This document shows, piece by piece, positions 1-5,911 of a stretch of DNA of 10,154 bases (its first letter is position 1; every line of letters starts with the position of its first letter). The notes under the pieces were generated by a model. The model was not told the origin of the DNA and ran no database searches. It saw nothing but the letters and a program-made list of their open reading frames with translations. The stretch is from Thermoflexales bacterium. GTDB lineage: Bacteria > Chloroflexota > Anaerolineae > S140-20. Position numbers and translations under genes: made by a program. The DNA lies in contig WFUY01000440.1 in assembly GCA_015484715.1 (NCBI GenBank), forward strand, positions 1 to 10,154. Reading direction: 5' to 3'.

Positions 1-1
1 G

Positions 2-502
2 CTCTACCTGGGGGGCGATGGATGGGCCGGGGAGGTAGGGCACACGACTGTGGACGAAGATGGCCCCCGCTGTGCGTGCGGGAACTACGGCTGCTTGGAG
101 GCGCTGGCTGCCAATCCGGCCATCGTCCGCCGAGCCCTCAAGGGCGTCCGTCAGGGAGCCCAGACGGCGCTGGATCCAGACCATGTGACGGTTGAGGCGA
201 TCGTCGCCCTGGCTCAGGGGGGAGACAGCTTTGCCCGCTCCCTGGTCGAACAGACGGGCCGCTACGTGGGGGTGGGCGTTGCCAACCTGGTCAACCTGCT
301 CAACCCCAACGCAGTGGTCATCGGGGGACTCATCACCGAGGCTGGCGACCTCTTCTTTGAAGCCGTGCGCCACGCCGTTCAGGTGCGGGCCCTGCAGCGC
401 CCTGCCCGCAGCGTGCGCATTCTACCCACCAACTTTGGGCGGGATGCCAGCGCCATCGGCGCGGCCACGTTGGCCTTGCTCCGGGCCGGCATCCTGAACT
501 GA
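2..502 (+). CDS. ROK-family sugar kinase or regulator, C-terminal part (5' end outside window)
   Basis: The reading frame is open from base 2, so the gene starts upstream of the window and about 166 codons remain. Near the left edge the frame reads GWAGEVGHTTV and then a CACGNYGCLE motif. This is the ROK signature with the Cys-x-Cys-x4-Cys zinc site and the histidine of GHT. Further on, NLLNPNAVVIGG followed by a glycine-rich turn is the typical C-terminal nucleotide-binding strand of the family. ROK proteins are cytosolic glucokinases or other hexose and amino-sugar kinases, or NagC/XylR-type repressors that carry an extra N-terminal helix-turn-helix. The N-terminus is missing, so kinase and repressor cannot be told apart. 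The stop codon lies 10 bp from the stop of the convergent RNase H gene, and both stops sit in a small inverted repeat (ACTGAG/CTCAGT, 498-517). Confidence 0.9.
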   Translation, partial: LYLGGDGWAGEVGHTTVDEDGPRCACGNYGCLEALAANPAIVRRALKGVRQGAQTALDPDHVTVEAIVALAQGGDSFARSLVEQTGRYVGVGVANLVNLLNPNAVVIGGLITEAGDLFFEAVRHAVQVRALQRPARSVRILPTNFGRDASAIGAATLALLRAGILN

Positions 503-512
503 GCGTTCACCC

Positions 513-926
513 TCAGTGGCCCAACACCTGGACGATCTCCTGGCGCGGCCGCTGCCTCAGGCGGTATCCTCCGAAGCGGTCCAACAGCGCACGCACCCGG
601 TCACGATACGCCCGCATCCGTTCGTCCCGCGCCTTCCACGTCCCCAGCACCTGACGGATCACCAATTGGCTGTCCCCTTCGACCGCCACGGTGAACTGAT
701 CGGGGGAACGGTGGGCCCGTTCGATCCGCCCGATCAGGTCCGAGAGGGCAGCGATCATCGTCTCGTACTCGGCCTCGTTGTTGGTCATTGGTCGGTCGAA
801 GGAGAGCCGCACGATCTCCTGTTTCCCGTCGGCGACGCGGGTCAGGGCATAGCTGCCGTAGGCCGGTCCGGGGTTGCCGTGGCTTCCTCCATCAAAGAGG
901 ATCTGGTAGTCCGTGGGTTTCTCCAT
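513..926 (-). CDS. RNase H-like protein (type 1 RNase H fold)
   Basis: A 137-aa protein starting at the internal ATG at 926; the frame stays open upstream to 977, but residues before MEKPTDYQ look non-native. The sequence opens with the RNase H1 strand FDGGSHGNPGPAYGSYAL (Asp12). It continues with TNNEAEYETMIAAL (Glu53) and VEGDSQLVIRQVLGTWKA (Asp85), which supply the first three metal-binding acids of the DEDD site. RNase H1 enzymes cut the RNA strand of RNA-DNA hybrids in the cytosol. The C-terminus is unusual: after LRQRPRQE it ends IVQVLGH, whereas related proteins continue with an Ala-Asp that supplies the fourth acid. The terminal His is the only nearby candidate ligand. A purine-rich GGGAAGA precedes the ATG as a weak ribosome site. 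It lies between the ROK gene (convergent) and the hydrolase gene (same strand, 192 bp upstream). Confidence 0.83.
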   Translation of the reverse strand: MEKPTDYQILFDGGSHGNPGPAYGSYALTRVADGKQEIVRLSFDRPMTNNEAEYETMIAALSDLIGRIERAHRSPDQFTVAVEGDSQLVIRQVLGTWKARDERMRAYRDRVRALLDRFGGYRLRQRPRQEIVQVLGH

Positions 927-1118
927 GCATCTTCCCGCGGGCTGCGGTTGGCCGAGCCGGCGGGCCGATCTTCTCAACCTTGTGCCAGGGGGCTTCCCGC
1001 TCCCTCGTTGTCGCCTCCCCCATCCTCTGCCGGGCTTCGGCCGCTTGGTTGGGAGGGAACTCGGTGGCGCTTGGCTCGCCGAGCTCGGATGGCCACCGGG
1101 CGGGGCCGGACGGCCAAC

Positions 1119-1958
1119 CTACACCCGCTGGGGCTGAGCCATCCGCTCATAGAGTACCATCAGGTTGGCCACGTGGAGTTGCTGGACCAGACCGTTCAGA
1201 GGGATGCGGGAGAGCCCACAATCCTCGATGGAGATGGTGCGCAGGCTTTCCTTGGGACGTCCCTCGGCCAAGGCTTCCTGGACCAGGTCCCGAATGGTCT
1301 CCAGGTAGCGGATGTTGGCCTCCAGCCGGATAGGGATCTCCCCACGCAGTAGGACCTCTCCATGCCCCTGCACGACGCTCTCAAATCGCTGCTGCTGCAG
1401 GGCACGCAGCGATTGGAGCATCGCCTCCAGGTCGCCGTCCATAATCGTCGGCACCGGCATCATCGCATCGGCGGCCAGGAGGATGTTTTCCTCCATGACG
1501 TGTACGGCGATAGAGTCCACCGTGTGGCCCGGCGTGGCGAAGAGCCTGAGCGTCTTGCCCCCCAGGTGCAGGTAGAGCTCTCCCTCGTCGAAGATGAGAT
1601 CGGGGAAACGCAGCTCCACCTCGGCCAGCTCTGGGGTCTCCTCCTTGGCTTCGGCCAGGGCGGGGACGCCCAGAGTGATGAGGCGCTCCCGGCAGAGTCG
1701 GTGAGCCACCACCTCGGCTTGGGGAAATAGGTAGGCTCCGTAGGTGTGGTCTGCGTGGTAGTGGGTCAGGACAATGTACCGAATGCCTGCCGGGCACCGA
1801 CGGGCAGCGAACGCCGCGATCTCCCGAGTCTCATCGGGGAAGGGGAGTGTGTCTACCAGAATCCCCCCCGCAGGGGTCACGACCAGACTGGCCGTGACCT
1901 GGGCGTATCGTTCGCTGGTAAAGACGTGGATGTCGTCAGAAACCCGCTCCTGCAGCAT
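1119..1958 (-). CDS. MBL-fold metallo-hydrolase
   Basis: A 279-aa cytosolic protein with the full metallo-beta-lactamase metal site: HYHADH (His66, His68, Asp70, His71), TPGHT (His145), Asp164 in LLAADAMM and His199 in VQGHGE. The N-terminal strands (VTASLVVTPAGGILVDT) and the core spacing are typical of the stand-alone hydrolase branch (glyoxalase II or quinoprotein-hydrolase-like). The last 70 residues, rich in RDLVQEALAEGRPKES, form an extra helical tail seen in many environmental MBL proteins. No signal peptide is visible. The substrate cannot be read from the sequence; thioesters, lactones or phosphodiesters are all possible. The ATG at 1958 is the first in frame, and only a weak GAGG lies 12 bases upstream. 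A strong sigma-A promoter lies about 55-83 bases upstream of the ATG, so it is probably transcribed alone. Confidence 0.9.
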   Translation of the reverse strand: MLQERVSDDIHVFTSERYAQVTASLVVTPAGGILVDTLPFPDETREIAAFAARRCPAGIRYIVLTHYHADHTYGAYLFPQAEVVAHRLCRERLITLGVPALAEAKEETPELAEVELRFPDLIFDEGELYLHLGGKTLRLFATPGHTVDSIAVHVMEENILLAADAMMPVPTIMDGDLEAMLQSLRALQQQRFESVVQGHGEVLLRGEIPIRLEANIRYLETIRDLVQEALAEGRPKESLRTISIEDCGLSRIPLNGLVQQLHVANLMVLYERMAQPQRV

Positions 1959-1963
1959 AGGTA

Positions 1964-2012
1964 CACGTGTCCTCAGGGGAAGGGTTTGAGTTGGAGATGA
2001 GCTTCACGTGTC
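1964..2012. promoter_or_regulatory. Paired CACGTGTC boxes in the hydrolase leader (possible operator)
   Basis: The octamer CACGTGTC occurs at 1964-1971 and again at 2005-2012, 41 bp apart, close to four helical turns. Each contains the palindrome CACGTG. One copy sits at the expected transcription start, touching the -10 element at 2013; the other sits just before the ATG at 1958. That placement fits binding sites for a dimeric regulator that blocks initiation. No regulator gene is adjacent, so this remains a suggestion. Confidence 0.3.
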
Positions 2013-2041
2013 AGGATAGCATAAAGGTGTGGGTGTGTCAA
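2013..2041 (-). promoter_or_regulatory. Sigma-A promoter of the MBL hydrolase gene
   Basis: Read on the minus strand, TTGACA (2041-2036) is followed by exactly 17 bases and TATCCT (2018-2013). The -35 is a perfect consensus hexamer and the -10 matches four of six. The expected start is near 2006, giving a 5' leader of about 48 nt before the ATG at 1958. It lies just downstream of the terminator that ends the upstream RNA gene, which supports an independent transcription unit. Confidence 0.75.
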
Positions 2042-2086
2042 GGGTTTCAAAAAGATTTGCCGAAGGGGTTGGTCGCCTCGGTGACG

Positions 2087-2123
2087 AAAAACTGGGTAGC
2101 GGACAGCACCGGTCCGCTACCCA
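2087..2123 (-). terminator. Intrinsic terminator of the 6S-like RNA gene
   Basis: On the minus strand a perfect 11-bp stem, GGGTAGCGGAC (2122-2112) with GTCCGCTACCC (2104-2094), closes a 7-base loop. A T-A pair at 2123/2093 extends it to 12 bp. It is followed after one base by TTTTT (2091-2087). Read on the plus strand the hairpin is followed by AAGGAACTT, so the terminator acts on minus-strand transcription. It separates the RNA gene from the promoter of the hydrolase. Confidence 0.85.
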
Positions 2124-2140
2124 AGGAACTTACAAAGAGC

Positions 2141-2316
2141 AACCCCGCTGTGCCGTGTGGAGCGCCGTTTTGAACCTGCTCTCGCAGGTGGGAACCTACC
2201 CGGTCGTTCTGCCTTGCCCTTGCGGGCTAGCGCATCCCGCCCGGGAAGCCGGTCCCCTTTGAAGTAGGTGTTGGCTCAAAACCGCAAAAGCGCCATCACG
2301 CACACAGCAGGGTTCA
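2141..2316 (-). ncRNA. ssrS: Structured RNA resembling 6S RNA
   Basis: A minus-strand transcript framed by a consensus promoter and an intrinsic terminator, with no open frame. The ends form a perfect 12-bp closing stem (2314-2303 with 2141-2152). The stem resumes with CGTG/CACG, GCGC/GCGC and a 10-bp helix, GUUUUGAGCC (2282-2273) with GGUUCAAAAC (2176-2167). A lopsided central bulge follows: few bases on the 5' side and, on the 3' side, a small hairpin CCUGC-GAGA-GCAGG (2188-2175) with a GNRA loop. That hairpin competes with the end of the 10-bp helix. A terminal arm begins with ACCUAC/GUAGGU (2269-2264 with 2199-2194) and includes GCCC-GCAA-GGGC. A size near 175 nt, one long bulged rod and a hairpin-forming 3' side of the bubble are the known plan of 6S RNA, which sequesters the housekeeping RNA polymerase holoenzyme. 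The family call rests on architecture only; tmRNA, RNase P and SRP signatures are absent. Confidence 0.62.
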
Positions 2317-2321
2317 GCTAT

Positions 2322-2350
2322 ACTATAACACAAATCGCCCAAAATGACAA
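2322..2350 (-). promoter_or_regulatory. Sigma-A promoter of the 6S-like RNA
   Basis: On the minus strand TTGTCA (2350-2345), a 17-base spacer and TATAGT (2327-2322) make a strong housekeeping promoter, each hexamer matching five of six. The predicted start near 2315 coincides with the base of the RNA's closing stem at 2314, which supports both calls. Confidence 0.8.
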
Positions 2351-2424
2351 GGCGAACAGGCGTGCTGGTCCCTCGTGCGGTGATTACCCACAAGGGAGCG
2401 AGAGGGTGGTCCGTAGCAGGCCGT

Positions 2425-2491
2425 CCACGAATTTCTCACCAATGCACGAATGAGGCGGTCCTTAATTCGTGTATTCGTGCCCCATTCGTGG
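2425..2491. repeat. Mirror-symmetric CACGAAT palindromic repeat
   Basis: Three CACGAAT heptamers (2426-2432, 2437-2443 with one mismatch, 2445-2451) face three reverse complements ATTCGTG (2465-2471, 2473-2479, 2484-2490). Start-to-start spacings are 11 and 8 on the left and 8 and 11 on the right, so the element is symmetric about 2458 and can fold into one hairpin. It encodes nothing evident. It lies between the divergent promoters of the 6S-like RNA and of the radical SAM operon. The form is that of a dispersed, possibly mobile, intergenic palindrome. Around it (2353-2424 and 2492-2544) I see only a short hairpin at 2503-2523. Confidence 0.7.
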
Positions 2492-2544
2492 CCGGCTGGT
2501 CTCCCTATCTCCAAAGATATGGGTGACCACCGGTCCCTCGCGCC

Positions 2545-2573
2545 TTGACGGACTCCCCCTTTCGTGTTACGCT
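2545..2573 (+). promoter_or_regulatory. Possible sigma-A promoter for the amrS operon
   Basis: TTGACG (2545-2550), 17 bases, then TACGCT (2568-2573). The -35 matches five of six and the -10 only three of six; TATAGC at 2573-2578 is a better -10 sequence but at a 22-base spacing. Transcription from here would give a leader of about 215 nt before the ATG at 2797. No better promoter is visible in the interval. Confidence 0.4.
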
Positions 2574-2580
2574 ATAGCTT

Positions 2581-2770
2581 GGAGGGGGAGGGTGCGTTGT
2601 GTCCTGAGCCGAGAGCACGGTGTCCCCCTCCCGCCCCTCAGCACACCGAGGAAGAAGCCTTCTGCCCGCAAGGGCTGTTGGCGTGAAGAAGCGTTGGGTT
2701 ACCTGTCGTAGGCTCCCGAAGTCCGGCAGACTTCGAGGGCCTTGACCCAGGGGTTATTCGCGCCAACCAA
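2581..2770 (+). promoter_or_regulatory. Hairpin-rich leader or small RNA upstream of amrS
   Basis: About 190 non-coding bases with several strong pairings on the plus strand. GGAGGGGGA (2581-2589) pairs with TCCCCCTCC (2623-2631). GTGTCCTGAG (2599-2608) pairs with CTCAGCACAC (2637-2646) with one mismatch; this crosses the first helix, so the two form either a pseudoknot or alternative states. CTTCT/AGAAG (2659-2663 with 2687-2691) encloses GCCC-GCAA-GGGC (2664-2675). CGAAGTC/GACTTCG (2717-2723 with 2729-2735) is extended by outer pairs to 2711 and 2741. GTTGGCG (2677-2683) can pair with CGCCAAC (2761-2767). No known riboswitch consensus is recognised and there is no U-tract, so a cis-regulatory leader fits better than a terminated RNA. 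Confidence 0.4.
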
Positions 2771-2796
2771 AGGCTGGAAAGGGGGGAGAGGTGCCG

Positions 2797-3882
2797 ATGA
2801 TCCGAGTGTTGACCTCCCGTGTGCCATCCCAGGACCTCTCTCTCGCTGAACTGCTGGACCGACTGAGCAGGCCCGGCGAGCTCTACGAGAGGTGCGAGGA
2901 TGGTGCTGTACGTTGCTACGCCTGCGGCCACCGCTGCCTGATCCGGCCAGGACGCCGAGGGATCTGCCAGGTTCGTTTCAACCGGGATGGGGTCCTCTAC
3001 GTGCCCTACGGATACGTCGCCGGGCTTCAGGTGGACCCCACCGAGAAGAAGCCCTTCTTCCATCTGCTTCCCGGCTCTGACGCCCTGACCTTTGGGATGC
3101 TGGGCTGCGACTTTCACTGTAGTTACTGCCAGAACTGGCTGACCTCCCAGGCCCTGCGGGACCCGGCTGCCGGCGTTACTCCCACCGAGATCACTGCCGA
3201 AGCCCTCGTCGCTTTGGCCACCCACCATGGCGCTCGCCTCGTCGTCAGTTCCTACAATGAACCTCTCATCACCTCTGAGTGGGCCGTCGAGATCTTCCGT
3301 CTAGCCCGCCGGCAGGGGCTACGCTGTGCCTACGTCTCTAACGGCAACGCCACGCCAGAGGTGCTGGACTACTTGCGCCCCTGGACCGATGGCTACAAGA
3401 TTGACCTCAAGACGATGGACGACCGCAACTATCGGAAGCTGGGCGGTGTGCTCGACCACGTCCTGAACACGGTCCGCTGGACCTTTGAGATGGGCTTCTG
3501 GGTGGAGGTCGTCACCCTCATCGTGCCCGGCTTCAACGACTCGGAGACCGAGCTGCGGGAGGCTGCCCGCTTCATCGCCGGCGTCTCGCCCGACATCCCC
3601 TGGCACGTGACCGCCTTCCACAAGGACTATAAGATGACCGACCCGGACAACACTCCGGCTCAGGCGTTGATCCGGGCCGCCGAGATCGGCTACGAAGAGG
3701 GGTTACGCTACGTCTACGCAGGCAACCTCCCAGGTCGCGTCGGGCCTTACGAGGACACCCGTTGTCCTCAGTGCCACGAGACGCTGATCCGACGCTACGG
3801 CTTCTACGTCCTGGAGAACCGGGTGACGCCGGAGGGACGGTGCCCATCCTGTCAGACCGCCATCGCGGGGATATGGAGGTGA
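2797..3882 (+). CDS. amrS: AmmeMemoRadiSam-type radical SAM enzyme
   Basis: A 361-aa protein. The start is placed at ATG 2797 because GGAG at 2785-2788 lies 8 bases upstream; a GTG at 2791 is in frame but only 2 bases from that ribosome site. The radical SAM cluster site is CDFHCSYC (Cys104, Cys108, Cys111), after the family motif DPTEKKPFFHLLPG and before QNW. An N-terminal Cys group (CYACGHRC, Cys40/43/47, plus Cys57) and a C-terminal CPQC...CPSC pair (323/326 and 349/352) resemble metal-binding knuckles. Order and motifs match AmrS, related to pyruvate-formate-lyase activases, which generate a 5'-deoxyadenosyl radical. Its physiological substrate is not well established. The usual partners MEMO1 and AMMECR1 are not in this window. 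It heads a tight operon, with 1 bp to the next gene. Confidence 0.9.
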   Translation: MIRVLTSRVPSQDLSLAELLDRLSRPGELYERCEDGAVRCYACGHRCLIRPGRRGICQVRFNRDGVLYVPYGYVAGLQVDPTEKKPFFHLLPGSDALTFGMLGCDFHCSYCQNWLTSQALRDPAAGVTPTEITAEALVALATHHGARLVVSSYNEPLITSEWAVEIFRLARRQGLRCAYVSNGNATPEVLDYLRPWTDGYKIDLKTMDDRNYRKLGGVLDHVLNTVRWTFEMGFWVEVVTLIVPGFNDSETELREAARFIAGVSPDIPWHVTAFHKDYKMTDPDNTPAQALIRAAEIGYEEGLRYVYAGNLPGRVGPYEDTRCPQCHETLIRRYGFYVLENRVTPEGRCPSCQTAIAGIWR

Positions 3883-3883
3883 G

Positions 3884-4561
3884 ATGGCGACGCTGTTCTT
3901 GATCCGCCACGCGACCAACGACTGGGTGGGGAAGCGGCTGGCCGGCTGGACCCCGGGCGTGTCCCTGAACGAGGAGGGGCGACGACAGGCCGCCGCCCTG
4001 GCCCGGCGGCTGGCCGATGTGCCCCTGACGGCCATCTACTCCAGCCCTCTGGAGCGGGCGGTGGAGACGGCGGAGGCCATTGCCCGCCTCCAGGGGCTGA
4101 CCGTGCGCATCCTCGAAGCCGTGGGGGAGGTGCGCTTCGGCGCTCTGGAGGGGGAGAGCTTGGAGAGCCTCTCCAAGAGTGAGCTATGGCAGGCGATCCA
4201 GTTCTACCCCAGCGGAGTCCGCTTCCCCGGCGGTGAGAGCGTGCGCGAGATGCAGAGCCGGGTGGTTGCCGGCCTGGAGACCCTCCTGCAGGTCCACCCG
4301 GCCCAAGAGGAAATCGTCGCCGTGGTCTCCCACAGCGACGTGATTAAGGCGGCCGTGGCCCATTTCATCGGTCTCCCCCTGGACCTCTTCCAACGGTTGG
4401 TGATCAGCCCTGCCTCGGTGACCGTGATCACCTTCGGCACGATGGGCCCTCGCCTGCTCCGCCTCAATGACGATGGCTCCCTGCCCATCCCCGGCCGGCC
4501 GAGAAGGGCTCAAGGGGGAGAGGAGCGGGAGCCTCCTGATTCGCGGGAAGGGGACGAGTGA
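3884..4561 (+). CDS. Histidine phosphatase (MSMEG_4193-like phosphomutase family)
   Basis: A 225-aa cytosolic histidine phosphatase. The catalytic motif is LIRHATND (Arg8, nucleophile His9), with RHA in place of the common RHG. SSPLERAVETA supplies Arg58, EVRFGALEG the acid-base Glu82 and VVSHSDVIK the second His150. The segment WVGKRLAGWTPGVSLNEEGRRQA and the genomic setting match the MSMEG_4193 branch, annotated as a probable phosphomutase and found with DUF3090 and SCO1664-type genes. The last 25 residues are a charged, probably disordered tail. The substrate is unknown; a small phosphate ester is likely from the family. GGAGG lies four bases before the ATG, overlapping the end of amrS, and the stop is 3 bp before the next ATG, so the genes are translationally coupled. 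Confidence 0.9.
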   Translation: MATLFLIRHATNDWVGKRLAGWTPGVSLNEEGRRQAAALARRLADVPLTAIYSSPLERAVETAEAIARLQGLTVRILEAVGEVRFGALEGESLESLSKSELWQAIQFYPSGVRFPGGESVREMQSRVVAGLETLLQVHPAQEEIVAVVSHSDVIKAAVAHFIGLPLDLFQRLVISPASVTVITFGTMGPRLLRLNDDGSLPIPGRPRRAQGGEEREPPDSREGDE

Positions 4562-4564
4562 CCT

Positions 4565-5092
4565 ATGCCCTATCTCCAGTACGACCTGAACCCTGTCACC
4601 CACATTACCATTGACACTGTAGGCCCGCCGGGTCGGCGGACCTTCTTCCTTCAGGCTAGCCAGGGGCTTACCCTCGTCAGCCTGATCATTGAGAAAGAGC
4701 ACGCCTACGCACTCGCCATCGCCGTCCGCCAGCTTCTGGAGCAGTTGGGCGAGGACCTCTCTGATCTGGAGGCGACAGAGGTGGACCTGGAACTGAAAGA
4801 GCCCCTCATCCCCGCTTTCCGGGTGGGCCAACTGGGGCTCGGCTACGATGACACAGAGGACCTGCTGGTTGTGGTCGCTCAGGAGTTGACGGGAGAGGGA
4901 GAGGAAGAGATGGCTGCGGTGGCCCGCTTTTGGGCCACCCGCCGCCAGATGGGAGCGCTAAGCGAGCACGCCCTGCAGGTCGTGGCCGCCGGTCGGCCCA
5001 TCTGTCCCCTCTGCGGCGAACCGATGGATCTCGACAATCCCGAAGGCCACTTCTGCCCTCGCAAGAACGGCCGGCAGGGGGCAGGCGGATAG
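4565..5092 (+). CDS. DUF3090 family protein
   Basis: A 175-aa soluble protein of unknown biochemical function. The start MPYLQYDLNPVTHITIDTVGPPGRRTFFLQA and the middle strand LIIEKEHAYALAIAVRQLLEQL are characteristic of DUF3090, which occurs between the phosphatase and the SCO1664-type protein in actinobacteria and Chloroflexota. The C-terminus carries CPLC (Cys147, Cys150) and HFC (His162, Cys164), a likely one-zinc ribbon. The ATG follows the phosphatase stop by 3 bp and has only a distant purine tract, so translation probably relies on coupling. Its stop (TAG, 5090-5092) is in the same frame as the next gene. Confidence 0.88.
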   Translation: MPYLQYDLNPVTHITIDTVGPPGRRTFFLQASQGLTLVSLIIEKEHAYALAIAVRQLLEQLGEDLSDLEATEVDLELKEPLIPAFRVGQLGLGYDDTEDLLVVVAQELTGEGEEEMAAVARFWATRRQMGALSEHALQVVAAGRPICPLCGEPMDLDNPEGHFCPRKNGRQGAGG

Positions 5093-5119
5093 CGCCCCAC
5101 AGATGGGTCCCAGAGGCCT

Positions 5120-5833
5120 GTGGAGAAGGAGCGTCTCCTCCGGTTTCTCGAAAAGGCTGCCATCGAGGTGCGCGGGCTGCTGCCCTGGAGCTCCAACTAC
5201 ACCTTCCTGGTCCATCTGAAGGACGAGGCTCTGGAGAGCCTGGCCGTCTACAAGCCCAGGGCCGGGGAAACCCCTCTGTGGGACTTCCCCCAAGGCACCC
5301 TCTGTCTGCGCGAATACGCGGCCTTTCTGGTCAGCGAGGCTTTGGGCTGGTCCTTGGTCCCGCCCACGGTGCTGCGCGACGGTCCCCACGGCTTCGGGAT
5401 GGTGCAGCTCTACGTGGAGGCGGACCCAGAGGAGCACTACTTCACGATGCGAGGCCGCTTCGTCTCCCAATTCCAGCGTGTCGCCGCCTTCGACTACGTG
5501 ATCAACAATGCCGACCGCAAGTCGGGCCACGTCCTGCGGGATCGGCAGGACCACATCTGGGTGATTGACCACGGGGTGACTTTCCACGCCCAGTACAAGC
5601 TGCGCACGGTGATCTGGGACTTCGCCGGCCAGCCCATCCCCGAGCCCATCCTGGAGGACCTGAGCCGGCTGGAAGAGGCCCTGGCCGCCCCGACGCCCCT
5701 CGCAGAGGCTCTTTCCTCACTGCTCGCCGGGCCGGAGGTGCGAGCCTTCCGGCACCGCATTCGGCACCTGCTGCAACAGCGCACTTTCCCCCATCCCGGC
5801 CCCGGTCGTCGTGTCCCCTGGCCCCTGGTGTAG
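5120..5833 (+). CDS. SCO1664-family protein with a PI3/4-kinase-like catalytic core
   Basis: A 237-aa protein matching the SCO1664 family. Kinase-like elements appear in order: VYKPRAGE with Lys45 in the ATP-binding position, a helix Glu65 in CLREYAAFLVSEALG, the catalytic-loop-like FDYVINNADRKSGH (Asp125, Asn130, Asp132, His137) and IDHG (Asp150) in the place of DFG. This resembles the lipid-kinase/HipA branch of the kinase fold. Whether it phosphorylates a lipid, a small molecule or a protein is not known. There is no membrane segment. The start GTG at 5120 has AGAGG only 3 bases upstream; it is chosen because the family's conserved N-terminal helix begins just after it. The gene ends the operon and converges with the PIG-L gene, 64 bp apart. 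Confidence 0.85.
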   Translation: MEKERLLRFLEKAAIEVRGLLPWSSNYTFLVHLKDEALESLAVYKPRAGETPLWDFPQGTLCLREYAAFLVSEALGWSLVPPTVLRDGPHGFGMVQLYVEADPEEHYFTMRGRFVSQFQRVAAFDYVINNADRKSGHVLRDRQDHIWVIDHGVTFHAQYKLRTVIWDFAGQPIPEPILEDLSRLEEALAAPTPLAEALSSLLAGPEVRAFRHRIRHLLQQRTFPHPGPGRRVPWPLV

Positions 5834-5846
5834 GCTCTTAATCTCT

Positions 5847-5911
5847 CGGTCAACAAGGGTTCAACGGATCAACGGATTGTGGAGCACGATCCCCTCCTCA
5901 TTCGTTGACCG
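5847..5911. repeat. Degenerate TCAAC palindromic repeat between convergent genes
   Basis: CGGTCAAC (5847-5854) is perfectly inverted at 5904-5911 (GTTGACCG). The left arm holds TCAAC at 5850, 5861 and 5869, the last two inside overlapping TCAACGGAT copies. Their spacings, 11 then 8, are the same as in the CACGAAT palindrome at 2425. The right arm keeps only one unit (CATTCGTTGA), and it lies inside the last codons of the PIG-L gene (stop 5898-5900). No U-tract is present, so it is not a classical terminator, although it is the only structure between the two convergent genes. Confidence 0.5.

Noticed and set aside
498..517. ACTGAG/CTCAGT inverted repeat holding both convergent stop codons as a bidirectional terminator
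   Set aside because: Only 6 bp with an 8-base loop and no T-run on either strand; too weak to call.
516..1352. Plus-strand open frame of 278 codons over the RNase H gene and part of the hydrolase gene
   Set aside because: It covers two genes on the other strand that have complete or near-complete catalytic motifs and shows none itself.
2087..2350. Reading the structured RNA on the plus strand, or as tmRNA, RNase P RNA or SRP RNA
   Set aside because: Promoter, T-run and GNRA loops are all in the correct sense only on the minus strand. No tmRNA 3' end, RNase P GAGGAAAGTCC-type core or SRP GGAAG/AGCAG motif is present.
2664..2675. Shared 12-mer GCCCGCAAGGGC in the amrS leader and in the 6S-like RNA as evidence of related RNAs
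   Set aside because: A 4-bp stem with a GNRA loop is a common structural solution in GC-rich DNA and the flanks do not match.
4184..4831. Minus-strand open frame across the phosphatase and DUF3090 genes
   Set aside because: It is antisense to two well-supported genes, has no recognisable motif and has the composition of a reverse-frame shadow.
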